Source: Dehalococcoidia bacterium (GTDB taxonomy: Bacteria > Chloroflexota > Dehalococcoidia > SpSt-223). Taken from it: a DNA stretch of 64,000 nt. The translations under genes and the position numbers were made by a program. The stretch lies in contig BPIC01000002.1 in assembly GCA_026003895.1 (NCBI GenBank), positions 620,001 through 684,000 on the forward strand, written 5' to 3'. Positions 9,007-17,639 of the stretch are shown here, piece by piece; the stretch's first letter is position 1; each line of letters opens with the position of its first letter. Under the pieces are notes generated by a model, which was not told where the DNA came from, searched no databases, and saw only the letters and a list, made by a program, of their open reading frames with translations.

Positions 9007-10229
9007 TCTCCAGCGACGCGGGCGATGGCGGGCGTCGTGAGGCACCGGTAGACCGCTGCGATTTGCTCGGCGACCGCCGACCAGCGGAAGCGCTCGACAC
9101 TTTGGCGCGCCGCTGCTGCGAAATGCGCCCGCAACTCTTCGTTTCCGAGGAGCAACTCGAGCCGCTCCAAGAAAGCCTCTGGGCAGCGCCATGGGATGAG
9201 GTAACCAGTCTCACCATCGCGCACGGTTGAGCTCAGTCCACCGACGCGAGAGGCGATGACGGGCGTCCCGCAGGCCATCGACTCGATTGCTACCAAGCCG
9301 AAGCTTTCATAGTAGGACGGGACGACTGTCACGTCGGCGGCGTTGTAGAGTTCCACCAGCCGATCCTGCGACTGCGGGCCGACAAAGCGTACCTTCTCGG
9401 CGATTCCACACTCCGCCGCGATCGTGCGGAGCCGCGCCGGCTCATCTGGGTGACCGTCGGAGAGCCCGCCAGCGATGATCACCTCGACATCGGCGCGCTC
9501 CTCCAATCCAGCGGCGGCGCGGATAAGGATGTCGATCCCTTTGAGTGGCTCAAGCCGGCCGACAAAAAGCAGCACGTGCTTGCCCGTCACGCCGACCGCC
9601 GCACGAGCCGCCTGACGCGACATCGGGCGAAACCGGTCCAGATCGACCCCACACGGCACCACCGCGATTTGTTCAGCAAGCGCTTCGTAGAAGCGGAGCA
9701 ACTGCTGTTGTTCGTGGCGGCTCGCGACGATGATTTGATCGGCTTCGCCGATAATCAGCCGTTCGGAGCTAATTCGCTCGTCCGATTCGCGCTCACCGAT
9801 GCGGGCGCGGTTCTTCACTTCGGCGAGGGTATGGAACATCGTGACGTGCGGGATGTCCCAGCGTTCTCGCAGCACCCGACCAACCCGGCCGGAAAGCCAG
9901 TAGTGGCTGTGGATGATGTCGTACTGCGCACCTTCCTTGGCCGCGTACTCCAACAGCTCGCGGGTAAACGAGCAAAGATGGAGCGACAACTCGCCCTTCG
10001 CGACCGGGCCAGCAGGTCCGGCGGTCAGGTTAATGACGCGGAAGCCGGGCCGGTCGACGATCACCTCCGGTTGGTCGGCCGACGAACGCCGGGTGAAGAC
10101 ATCGACGTGATGCCCAAGCGCCGCCAAGGCGCGCGCCAACTCGCGGACGTAGACCTGCATTCCGCCAGTCGAGGGGGCGCCGGGAGCCGCGAACGGGCTC
10201 CCATGGTAGCTAATCGTCGCAATGCGCAT
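9003..10229 (-). CDS. GT4-family glycosyltransferase (MshA / sucrose-phosphate synthase type)
   Basis: The protein has 408 residues in the GT-B fold. The N-terminal STGGMQVYVRELARAL and VDVFTRR match the opening of MshA-like and sucrose-phosphate-synthase-like enzymes. The donor-binding half has VGRLEPLKGIDILIRA and the E-x7-E motif in YYESFGLVAIESMACG. It should transfer a hexose from a nucleotide sugar. It is coupled to the HAD hydrolase downstream, a pairing that recalls two-step synthesis of a sugar-phosphate followed by dephosphorylation, as in sucrose-type or glucosylglycerol-type solutes. The exact product cannot be read. The ATG at 10229 lacks a ribosome site and lies eight bases after TACAAT. 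Confidence 0.9.
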   Translation of the reverse strand: MRIATISYHGSPFAAPGAPSTGGMQVYVRELARALAALGHHVDVFTRRSSADQPEVIVDRPGFRVINLTAGPAGPVAKGELSLHLCSFTRELLEYAAKEGAQYDIIHSHYWLSGRVGRVLRERWDIPHVTMFHTLAEVKNRARIGERESDERISSERLIIGEADQIIVASRHEQQQLLRFYEALAEQIAVVPCGVDLDRFRPMSRQAARAAVGVTGKHVLLFVGRLEPLKGIDILIRAAAGLEERADVEVIIAGGLSDGHPDEPARLRTIAAECGIAEKVRFVGPQSQDRLVELYNAADVTVVPSYYESFGLVAIESMACGTPVIASRVGGLSSTVRDGETGYLIPWRCPEAFLERLELLLGNEELRAHFAAAARQSVERFRWSAVAEQIAAVYRCLTTPAIARVAGE

Positions 10230-10237
10230 CGACGGCA

Positions 10238-10243
10238 ATTGTA
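10238..10243 (-). promoter_or_regulatory. -10 element TACAAT for the GT4-HAD pair
   Basis: TACAAT on the minus strand ends eight bases before the ATG at 10229. This predicts a leaderless or nearly leaderless transcript. Confidence 0.4.
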
Positions 10244-10296
10244 CTCGAACGCAACAATCTGGCCGGGTCGCGAGCATCGCCTACACTTCGAGACAG

Positions 10297-11886
10297 ATGG
10301 AGACCGTCTGTCGCTCCAGCGTGCTCTCCCCCACGGTGCGGCGTTCGCCGAACCGTGAGCCGCCTGTCGCTGCCCAGCCTCGCCGCGCTGTCATCGGCCT
10401 TCCGAAGCGGTCGGTTCCGGGGCCGCAGCGTCGCCCGGACATCACGGTTCTCGGTGCTGTCGCGGTTGCGGCTGCCCTGCGCTTCTTAGCGCTTGGCGAT
10501 CATCCGGTCGCTCCCGCTGAAGCCGCGTTTTGGGAGATCGCCAGTCGTACGTCCGCCGGTGTGCCACCTTGGCCACCGATGGCGTCGCTCCCCACCGCGA
10601 TGTTCACGGCCTTCGCCGGGTTGAACGAGTTGACCGTCCGGTGGCCGTCGGCGGCGTCGGGCGTTCTTATGGTGGCCATGATCGCCCCACTCGGACGGCG
10701 ACTCGGTGGCCAACCGCTCGCTCGGTGGGCGGCTTGGTTAGCGGCCACGTCGCCGTACCTCGTCTTTTACGACCGGACGGCAACCGCGCTTGCGCTCACG
10801 TCGCTCCTCGGGCTGGCAGCCACTTGGTGGTATCTCTTTCTCACCACCGGGCGACCACGTGCCGTCGCGGGCTTTTGTGCATCGATGCTTCTGCTCGCTT
10901 GGACGAGCGGTGCAGTCGTACCGATTGCTGTCGCCCAAGCCGCGTTCCTCTGGGTTCGCCGCGCGGGCCGGACGGCGTGGCATTTTTGGCTTGTTGGCAT
11001 CGCGGTCGCTGTCGTTGGGGTGGCGCCTGCGCTGCTCGGCTGGGCTGGTCACGTCGGGCTACACTTGGACCAATCGCGGGATTTTGCCGCCGAAGGCACG
11101 GCGCTTCTCTACAAGGTCATCGCACCAGTCGCCGCCTTCGCCGTCGGCGAAACGCTCTCCATCGCGCAGCCCGTGGGTCTTCTTGGGTTGATGCTGATGA
11201 CCGTACTGGCCCTGCGCGGCGTGGCACGGTTGCCTCGGCCAGGCCGCCAATTCGTCATCATCTTTTGGCTGTTTCCGGTGCTCTGGACCGCCACGATGAC
11301 GGCGCTCGTGACGCCGCCGAGCGCGGCGAGCGGTGTCAGCGCCACGGTGGGCTATGCCTTCCCGGCCTTTGGGCTCGGTGTCGCGGCTGGCATCCTGTCG
11401 CTGACACCGGCCTTACGCCGGTTGGCCTACGCGGGTCTTGTTGCGGTCGCCGCATTTGGGCTCGGTGGCTATTTCCACGCCCGGGACGTCGCTCAGCCCA
11501 GCTATCTGCTGCCCCTCGACCGGATTCTCGCCTTCATCGACGCCCGGGCTGAGTCTGGCGACCAAATACTCGCGGATCGCGCCTCGATGGTCCCCCATCA
11601 CGCCAGCCGTCACGCGGTGCGATTACCGATTATCGAGACAGCGGACCGCGCTGCCGTCGCGTCGTTGCTCAACGCCGAGCCGCCACCTCGTCTCTGGCAT
11701 GTGGCAGCAGCCGATGAGCCGTCGGAATCGCGCGCCGCCTTGGAGCGCTGGCTCGCCACCCACTACCGCAGCGTTGAATCGCGGCGCTACGCCGAGAGCG
11801 ACCCCGCGATGAGTGCGATTCGAGAACGGCTCCTCGGCGAAAGCTCGAACGCCGGTCTCGTCTTGACGCTCTATGAGCGACGCTGA
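10297..11886 (+). CDS. GT-C-like polytopic membrane protein (PMT/ArnT-like)
   Basis: About 529 residues with some ten membrane helices. After a basic, poorly ordered N-terminus the first helix begins near ITVLGAVAVAAALRF and is followed by an exoplasmic loop (L-G-D-H-P-V-A-P-A-E-A-A-F-W-E) of the type found in lipid-linked sugar transferases of the GT39/ArnT group. A soluble domain of about 120 residues ends the protein. It probably moves a sugar from a polyprenyl carrier to a surface acceptor; no acceptor is identifiable. The start is uncertain: the ATG at 10297 lacks a good ribosome site, and a GTG at 10321 is in frame. Confidence 0.7.
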   Translation: METVCRSSVLSPTVRRSPNREPPVAAQPRRAVIGLPKRSVPGPQRRPDITVLGAVAVAAALRFLALGDHPVAPAEAAFWEIASRTSAGVPPWPPMASLPTAMFTAFAGLNELTVRWPSAASGVLMVAMIAPLGRRLGGQPLARWAAWLAATSPYLVFYDRTATALALTSLLGLAATWWYLFLTTGRPRAVAGFCASMLLLAWTSGAVVPIAVAQAAFLWVRRAGRTAWHFWLVGIAVAVVGVAPALLGWAGHVGLHLDQSRDFAAEGTALLYKVIAPVAAFAVGETLSIAQPVGLLGLMLMTVLALRGVARLPRPGRQFVIIFWLFPVLWTATMTALVTPPSAASGVSATVGYAFPAFGLGVAAGILSLTPALRRLAYAGLVAVAAFGLGGYFHARDVAQPSYLLPLDRILAFIDARAESGDQILADRASMVPHHASRHAVRLPIIETADRAAVASLLNAEPPPRLWHVAAADEPSESRAALERWLATHYRSVESRRYAESDPAMSAIRERLLGESSNAGLVLTLYERR

Positions 11887-11893
11887 AACTGTA

Positions 11894-12157
11894 CTACCCG
11901 CCTTGAAGCGCTGGCACCAAAAAGACCTCGCTGGTCGGCTCGACGGGTTCGAGTAAGCCCAGAGTCCCAATCGCGCCGTCGACCGAGACGGCGAGATCCG
12001 GGGCCAGCTCACCGTTTGGCGCAAGCCGGGCCAAGAGGCCCGGGCAGTCGCGCTCAAGGTTGCGCAGCACCTCACCGACGGTGCGGCCGGGTGCTTCGAT
12101 CTGCCGCCGGCCTCCGCACTCGGTGAGCAACTGCGCTGGAATCCAGACCGTTGCCAT
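11894..12157 (-). CDS. MoaD/ThiS-like sulfur-carrier protein
   Basis: An 87-residue beta-grasp protein ending in P-A-L-Q-G-G. The C-terminal Gly-Gly is the feature that is adenylated and thiocarboxylated in MoaD/ThiS proteins. The opening VWIPAQLLTECGGRRQIEAP and the repeat of V-x-E-V-L-R-N-L-E are also typical. MoaD donates sulfur to form the molybdopterin dithiolene. The gene lies nine bases after the molybdenum hydroxylase large subunit on the same strand, which fits a role in cofactor supply. No MoaE partner is in the window. Confidence 0.82.
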   Translation of the reverse strand: MATVWIPAQLLTECGGRRQIEAPGRTVGEVLRNLERDCPGLLARLAPNGELAPDLAVSVDGAIGTLGLLEPVEPTSEVFLVPALQGG

Positions 12158-12166
12158 CCAGCCGCG

Positions 12167-14452
12167 CTATGGGTACAGCGTCTCGATGATGCGCCGCGGC
12201 GAGATCGGCAGGTCGGTGAAGCGGTGGCCAAGGGCGTGACTGATCGCGTTCGCCACTGCGGCGAGCGGAGGCACAATCGGCACTTCGCCCACGCCCCGCA
12301 CACCGAATGGGTGCGGTGGATGTGGTTCTTCAACGAGGATGGTCTCGATCATCGGCAAATCGAGCGAGGTAGGCATCCGGTAATCGAGGAAGCTCGCATT
12401 CACCAGCCTGCCCTGTTCGTCGTAGACGTACTCCTCGTTCAGTGCCCAACCGATGCCTTGCGCGACACCGCCTTGAATCTGCCCTTCGACGTACGAGGGA
12501 TGCACTGCCTTGCCGACATCTTGCGCTGCCGTGTAGCGCAGGATTTCGACCTTGCCGGTCTCGATGTCAACCGCGAGATCGACAACATGGCAGCCGAAGG
12601 CGAACCCCACGTGTTTCGGCGAGACCGACGCCCGACCGACGACGGGACCACCGGTCTTGAAGAGCTGGGCAGCGAGTTGATCGAAGCTTAGCTGCTGTCC
12701 CTCCTTCGGTCCCCGAATCGTGCCATCCTCGTACACGATCGCGTCCTCGGGATTCAGCTGCCAAAGGATGCGTGCCCGTTCGATCAGCTGCTGCTTGATA
12801 TCCTGACCGAGTTCATAGACGGCAATGCCGCCCGTGAACGTGGTGCGGCTGCCTCCCGTGGCGTCGTTGTAGCCAACAGTCTCGGTGTCGGCAACTTGTG
12901 GAATCACCTTCTCGTAGGGGATCCCGAGGGTCTCAGCGAGTTGCATGGCCAGCGAGGCCCGCGTTCCGCCAATATCGGGGTTGCCCTCGACAAGCGTGAC
13001 ACTCCCATCGGGATTGACGGTCGCAAAGCAACTGGACTTGAGTGGTGCGTTGGGCCAAAAGCCCATCGCGAGACCGCGGCCGATTTTGCGCGTCTCGGTC
13101 GACTCAGGAAGCGGCGAGCGCCAATGGTCGCTCTCTCGAATTGCTTCGAGCACCTTGACGTTTCCGACCGGATGCTGGAATGGGATGTTGTTCGCCATCC
13201 GTGTCCCGACTTTGGCGGAGTTCTTCAGCCGCAGCTCGATCGGATCCATGCCGAGTCGCTCCGCGAGCTCGTCAAGCGCCGACTCGCTGGCGAACATCGC
13301 TGCGGGAGATCCCGGTGCCCGGTAGGCTGCGACCTTTGGCTTGTTGACAACCACGTCGTAGCTATCGAGCTGCATGTTCGGGATGTCGTACGGGGCAAAC
13401 ATGCAGAGCGACCCAAATCGCACGCTTGAGCCAGGGAACGCTCCGGCTTCGTAAGCGAGCGAGGCCTCGACGGCGACGATCGTGCCATCGCGCTTCGCGC
13501 CGATTTTTACGTGCGTCCGCGAGCCGCTCGTCGGGCCGCTCGCCTGCAGTTCTTCGGTTCGGCTCATGGTCATCTTGACCGGCGCACCACTCTTTCGGGA
13601 AAGCACTGCCGCCAATGGTTCGACGTAGGGCGGGAGCTTGCCGCCGAAGCCGCCGCCGATCTCGGTCGGTATGACTTTCACCCGCGACACTGGGACGTTG
13701 AGAAGCACGGCCACGTTGTCTCGGATGGCGAAGGGGGCCTGAGTCGTCGTCCAAATCGTAATCTTGCCGTCGGCGTTCCAATACGCGGTGGAGGCGTGCG
13801 GCTCGATATAGCCTTGATGCACCATGGTTGTGGTGTAGGTCCGCTCGACGATGACATCCGCCTCGGCGAAGCCTGCTGCCGGGTCGCCCTTGAGGAAGCG
13901 AGCGTGAGCGGCGATATTGCTCGGCTTGTCCGAGAGCGTTCCAAGCTCGTTCGTCCGCAGATCTTCATGCAGCAGCGGGGCATCGTCCTTCATTGCCTCG
14001 ACAAGGTCGAGGACGGGCGGCAATGGCTCGTAATCGACGGTGATGAGCGCGAGCGCCTGTTCGGCGATTGAAGCGCTCTCGGCGGCGACTGCCGCCACGG
14101 CGTGGCCCTGATAGAGGGCCTTGTCACGCGCCATCACGTTGTGGGAAAGGTCCCGGTAGGTAGCGGAGGCCTCGCCGACATCCGCCATTCCTTTGTCGGG
14201 ATCGGGAAGGTCGGCCGCGGTGATTACGGCGCGCACGCCGGGAAGGCGTTCGGCAGCGCCGGTGTCGATGTTGCGAATTCGGGCATGGGCAAATGGGCTG
14301 CGCAGCACCTTGCCGATGAGAAGCCCGGGAAGGGTCACGTCAGCACCGTAGATGGCACGGCCCGTCACCTTGTCGACGCCGTCCGGGCGAATAGGCCGCG
14401 TTCCAATGACCTTGTGCGTCGTTTTCTCGCTTGGGCGGGTGGTGGTGACCAT
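12167..14452 (-). CDS. Xanthine dehydrogenase-family molybdopterin-binding subunit
   Basis: A 761-residue large subunit of a molybdenum hydroxylase (xanthine oxidase/CO dehydrogenase family). It carries the N-terminal a/b-hammerhead domain (RPDGVDKVTGRAIYGAD), the Mo-pterin motif GGGFGGKLPP, the RAPGSPAAMFASES stretch, and the C-terminal G-V-G-E-V-P-I-V-P-P whose Glu is the catalytic base in the family. No CoxL-type AYXCSFR loop was seen, so a form I CO dehydrogenase is unlikely; the substrate is probably a heterocycle or aldehyde. The true ATG overlaps the stop of the 2Fe-2S gene (TAATG) and the open frame extends 23 codons further. Confidence 0.93.
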   Translation of the reverse strand: MVTTTRPSEKTTHKVIGTRPIRPDGVDKVTGRAIYGADVTLPGLLIGKVLRSPFAHARIRNIDTGAAERLPGVRAVITAADLPDPDKGMADVGEASATYRDLSHNVMARDKALYQGHAVAAVAAESASIAEQALALITVDYEPLPPVLDLVEAMKDDAPLLHEDLRTNELGTLSDKPSNIAAHARFLKGDPAAGFAEADVIVERTYTTTMVHQGYIEPHASTAYWNADGKITIWTTTQAPFAIRDNVAVLLNVPVSRVKVIPTEIGGGFGGKLPPYVEPLAAVLSRKSGAPVKMTMSRTEELQASGPTSGSRTHVKIGAKRDGTIVAVEASLAYEAGAFPGSSVRFGSLCMFAPYDIPNMQLDSYDVVVNKPKVAAYRAPGSPAAMFASESALDELAERLGMDPIELRLKNSAKVGTRMANNIPFQHPVGNVKVLEAIRESDHWRSPLPESTETRKIGRGLAMGFWPNAPLKSSCFATVNPDGSVTLVEGNPDIGGTRASLAMQLAETLGIPYEKVIPQVADTETVGYNDATGGSRTTFTGGIAVYELGQDIKQQLIERARILWQLNPEDAIVYEDGTIRGPKEGQQLSFDQLAAQLFKTGGPVVGRASVSPKHVGFAFGCHVVDLAVDIETGKVEILRYTAAQDVGKAVHPSYVEGQIQGGVAQGIGWALNEEYVYDEQGRLVNASFLDYRMPTSLDLPMIETILVEEPHPPHPFGVRGVGEVPIVPPLAAVANAISHALGHRFTDLPISPRRIIETLYP

Positions 14453-14934
14453 TAGACGCGCGCCTCCATCTGCTGCGCCGCTGCTTGCACGGCGCGGATG
14501 ATCTTGTCGTAACCGGTACACCGGCAGAGATTGCCGGCCAGCCAGAGCCGGATCTCTTCCTCAGTTGGGGCTGGATTCTGGTCCAGAAGCCCCTTCGCAG
14601 CCATGATAAGCCCCGGCGTGCAGATGCCGCATTGCAGAGCGGCGTGCTCCAAGAACTGCTGTTGCAACGGGTGAAGGTGCTCCGGACCGGCAAGTCCTTC
14701 GATCGTGGTTACTTCGCGACCTTCGACCTCCGGTGCCAGAACGAGACAGGAATCGACAATCCGGCCGTCCAGAATGACGGTGCAGGCCCCGCAGTTACCG
14801 TTGTTGCACCCTTCCTTTGCCCCGGTCAGATGGAGCTGGTCGCGTAACACTTCGAGGAGGCTCTGGCCCGGTTCACACAGAAAATCGACTTCACGGCCAT
14901 TGATCCGCGTCTCGACATGAACTCGCTTTGTCAC
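14452..14934 (-). CDS. Molybdenum hydroxylase 2Fe-2S subunit
   Basis: The protein has 160 residues with the standard two clusters. The plant-type ferredoxin cluster is bound by C-N-N-G-N-C-G-A-C-T plus the Cys in D-S-C-L-V-L. The helical-domain cluster is bound by Q-C-G-I-C-T-P-G and L-C-R-C-T-G-Y. It passes electrons from the Mo site to FAD. It overlaps the FAD subunit by four bases upstream and the large subunit by one base downstream, so the three genes are one translationally coupled unit. Confidence 0.96.
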   Translation of the reverse strand: MTKRVHVETRINGREVDFLCEPGQSLLEVLRDQLHLTGAKEGCNNGNCGACTVILDGRIVDSCLVLAPEVEGREVTTIEGLAGPEHLHPLQQQFLEHAALQCGICTPGLIMAAKGLLDQNPAPTEEEIRLWLAGNLCRCTGYDKIIRAVQAAAQQMEARV

Positions 14935-15809
14935 GACTGGCTCTCCCGCGCCCGCTGGACTGCCGTTTCGATCGCCCTCCGAGTTATCACCCCGGCAAGA
15001 TGGATCCGTTGCCGATCTGAGCCACGCATATCACTGATCGGTTTGGCGGCAGCCCGTGCCGCCTCAGCCGCGGCTTCGAAGGTCTCGCGGGTCGCTGGCT
15101 TACCCGCGAGCGCCCGGCCCGCTTCCACAACGAGCAACGGCGTCGGCGCGACCGCCCCAAGCCCAACGCGAGCCTCTGCGATCGTCTCGCCGTCGAGGCG
15201 GATCCAGACGCCCGCGCCGACGACGGCGATGTCCATCTCGTTGCGAGGGATGAACCGAAGGTAGGCTGAGCCTGACCTCGGCACCGGGGGCGGGAGTTCG
15301 ATGGCGACGACGATCTCACCATCCTGCAAGACGTTCTGGCGCGGCCCGGTGAAAAACTGTTCGACCGGCAATCGTCGTTCGCCCGTCGGGCCGGCAATCA
15401 CGCACGTAGCGCCCAAGGCGATCAAGATCGGCGCTGAGTCGGCGGCTGGTGACGAGGTACAGATGTTTCCGCCGAGGCTCGCGCGGCTCTGGATCTGAAC
15501 CCCGCCGATCAACGAGGCTGCGTCGACGAGACCAGGATAGGCCCTCCGCAGACGAGTATCCTCGGCGATCCGATAACACGGTGTCGCTGCGCCGATGCGG
15601 GCTCCGCCCGCGCCGTCAACGTCGATGGCCGTCAACTCAGGAATAGCCTTCAAATCGACCAGAAGGTCCACCTGCCTTCGACCTTCACGGACATCGACGA
15701 TGATGTCTGTGCCGCCCGCGAGCGCTCGCCCTCCGCCGTTCGCAGCAGCAAGCGCTCGAACCGCTTCGTCGATCGAACTCGGGCGAAGATACTGTTTCGC
15801 CTGTCCCAC
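14931..15809 (-). CDS. Molybdenum hydroxylase FAD-binding subunit
   Basis: A 292-residue subunit of the CoxM/XdhB type. The two FAD motifs are seen: A-G-G-T-D-I-I-V-D in the first lobe and a later I-G-G-V-Q-I-Q-S-R-A-S-L-G-G-N-I-C-T-S-S in the second. It carries electrons from the iron-sulfur subunit to an external acceptor. The start is a GTG preceded by a GGGGAG ribosome site. It leads the operon FAD-2Fe2S-Mo-MoaD, with a TATAGT box about 49 bases upstream. Confidence 0.94.
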   Translation of the reverse strand: MGQAKQYLRPSSIDEAVRALAAANGGGRALAGGTDIIVDVREGRRQVDLLVDLKAIPELTAIDVDGAGGARIGAATPCYRIAEDTRLRRAYPGLVDAASLIGGVQIQSRASLGGNICTSSPAADSAPILIALGATCVIAGPTGERRLPVEQFFTGPRQNVLQDGEIVVAIELPPPVPRSGSAYLRFIPRNEMDIAVVGAGVWIRLDGETIAEARVGLGAVAPTPLLVVEAGRALAGKPATRETFEAAAEAARAAAKPISDMRGSDRQRIHLAGVITRRAIETAVQRARESQS

Positions 15810-15857
15810 TCTGCTCCCCTCGGCGCATCGATCAAGTGTCTATCGATCGCCAGTCGA

Positions 15858-15863
15858 ACTATA
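15858..15863 (-). promoter_or_regulatory. -10 element TATAGT, molybdenum hydroxylase operon
   Basis: TATAGT on the minus strand lies 48 bases before the GTG of the FAD subunit. The short AT-rich stretch just upstream contrasts with the GC-rich surroundings. Unlike many genes here, this operon has a leader with a ribosome site. Confidence 0.4.
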
Positions 15864-15996
15864 GACGATTTGGTTTTCTTCAACACTCGACCGGCCGGAC
15901 ATCAACGGAGAGGTCGGCGAATCGCTGATCAAGCGCTGCCCTGAGCAGCAACGACGCAGCACCGGTCGAGCAGATTGCGTGGATCGAGTGACGGAG

Positions 15997-17502
15997 CTAG
16001 GTTTGCCGATAAAAGGCGGCGGTGGCGCCGGTGACGTCCATAATCACGCCTTTGACCTCGGTGTAGGCGAGGATCCCTTCCTCTCCGACGCCGCTTCGCT
16101 TGTAGGCGCCGGTTGGGATGCCGCCGCCTGCCGCATACGTGTTGACCCACAACAAACCGGTGCGAATCGCCCGAATCACGCGGTGAGCGCGGTTGAGGTC
16201 ACGCGTCCAGAGGCCGCCGGCAAGCCCGAAGTCGCTGTCGTTGGCAATCCGAATGGCGTCGGCCTCATCTTCAAAGGGGATGGTGCAGAGCACCGGCCCG
16301 AAGATCTCCTCCCGAGCCACCTTCATATCGTTTCGGACATTCGCAAGAACGGTCGGTCGATAAAAGTTGCCCTCCTCGAGCCCCTCGGGCTGGCTTCCAC
16401 CGGTCACGATCTCTGCGCCATCGGCAAGGGCGCTCTCGACGTAGCTCTGAACGCGCTTCAGTTGATCCCGTGAGATGAGCGATCCGAGCTGCGTGCGTTC
16501 ATCGAATGGATCGCCGATCCGGAGCCGCTCCGCCTTGGCAGCGACCTCGGCGACGACTCGGTCGTAGATGCTCTTGTGGACCAAGAGGCGTGAGCCAGAA
16601 AAGCAACGCTGGCCGCAATTCCGGAAGATCCCCGTGAGCGCGCCGTCAATCGCTAGATCAAGATCGGCGTCCTCGAAAATGATGTTCGCCGACTTGCCGC
16701 CGAGCTCGAACAGCGTCTTTTTGATGCCACGCGCCGCCAGCTCCATCATCTTCTCGCCGGCGGTGACCGAGCCAACGAGCGTGATCATGTCGACATCACG
16801 GTGGCCCGCGAGCGCGACCGCGGTCTCGGTGCCACCAGCAACGGTCGACATGACGCCCGGCGGCAAGCCAGCCTCAATGCCAAGCTCAGCGAGGCGCAGC
16901 GCCACGAGCGACGAATACGGAGAAGGCTTGAGGACAATCGTGTTGCCAGCCGCGAGTGCCGGCGCGGCTTTACCAGATGCGAACACCATCGGTGCATTGA
17001 AGGCGATCACGCCGGCTACCACGCCCACGGGTTCGCGAAGCGAAAAGCGGACGAGGTTCGGGTCATACGGTGCCGTCTCGCCTCGCAGCTCACGCTCGGC
17101 AGCGTAGGCCATCGTCCGAAACTGGCTCGCCCCCATCATGATGTCGATCTCGCTTTCGCGGATCGTCTTGCCGTTGTCGAGGGTGTTTAGCCGGACGAGC
17201 TCATCCTTGTGCTGCTCGATGAGATCGGCGAGGCGCAGGAGGATCGCCGCCCGCGCCCCGGTCGACATGCGGGGCCAGACGCCTTCATCGAATTCCCGTC
17301 GGGCCGCCCGTACTGCGCGCTCGACGTCTTCCGGTGTCGCTTCAGAAACCTCGGCCAGCGTTTCGTTCGTCGGCGGGTACACCGTCGGGAACGTCTTTCC
17401 GGCGACCGACTCCACATACCGACCGTCAATGAAGAGCCGCGAATCGAAGCGAGGCTTGTCCGGTATCTCGGCGAGTCGACGCACTCCAGTGGTCGAGACC
17501 AT
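15997..17502 (-). CDS. NAD(P)-dependent aldehyde dehydrogenase
   Basis: A 501-residue ALDH-superfamily enzyme oxidising an aldehyde to its acid. The catalytic Cys300 is in N-C-G-Q-R-C-F-S-G-S and the general base Glu266 in F-E-L-G-G-K-S. The cofactor-binding LKPSPYSSL and V-G-S-V-T-A-G stretches are also present. It looks like a betaine- or phenylacetaldehyde-type member, but the substrate is not determined by these motifs. The ATG at 17502 has a GAGGAG ribosome site; the frame extends 25 codons upstream without one. It shares the strand of the molybdenum hydroxylase operon, 187 bases ahead of it, so a linked catabolic role is possible. Confidence 0.95.
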   Translation of the reverse strand: MVSTTGVRRLAEIPDKPRFDSRLFIDGRYVESVAGKTFPTVYPPTNETLAEVSEATPEDVERAVRAARREFDEGVWPRMSTGARAAILLRLADLIEQHKDELVRLNTLDNGKTIRESEIDIMMGASQFRTMAYAAERELRGETAPYDPNLVRFSLREPVGVVAGVIAFNAPMVFASGKAAPALAAGNTIVLKPSPYSSLVALRLAELGIEAGLPPGVMSTVAGGTETAVALAGHRDVDMITLVGSVTAGEKMMELAARGIKKTLFELGGKSANIIFEDADLDLAIDGALTGIFRNCGQRCFSGSRLLVHKSIYDRVVAEVAAKAERLRIGDPFDERTQLGSLISRDQLKRVQSYVESALADGAEIVTGGSQPEGLEEGNFYRPTVLANVRNDMKVAREEIFGPVLCTIPFEDEADAIRIANDSDFGLAGGLWTRDLNRAHRVIRAIRTGLLWVNTYAAGGGIPTGAYKRSGVGEEGILAYTEVKGVIMDVTGATAAFYRQT

Positions 17503-17639
17503 TGCTTCTCCTCGTAGACGTTGTCTCGGTGCAAGCATAGATCGCAATCCGCTTTTCGGGCAGCCGTACTTGGACAACCCGCTTCGCCAAACCAGTACTC
17601 AAGGCCCACCCCACTTGTGCCGATAGGGACCGTAACGAG

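Noticed and set aside
14500..14900. Possible CO dehydrogenase identity of the molybdenum hydroxylase
   Set aside because: The large subunit shows no AYXCSFR-type loop that marks form I CO dehydrogenase, so a general molybdenum hydroxylase call is safer.
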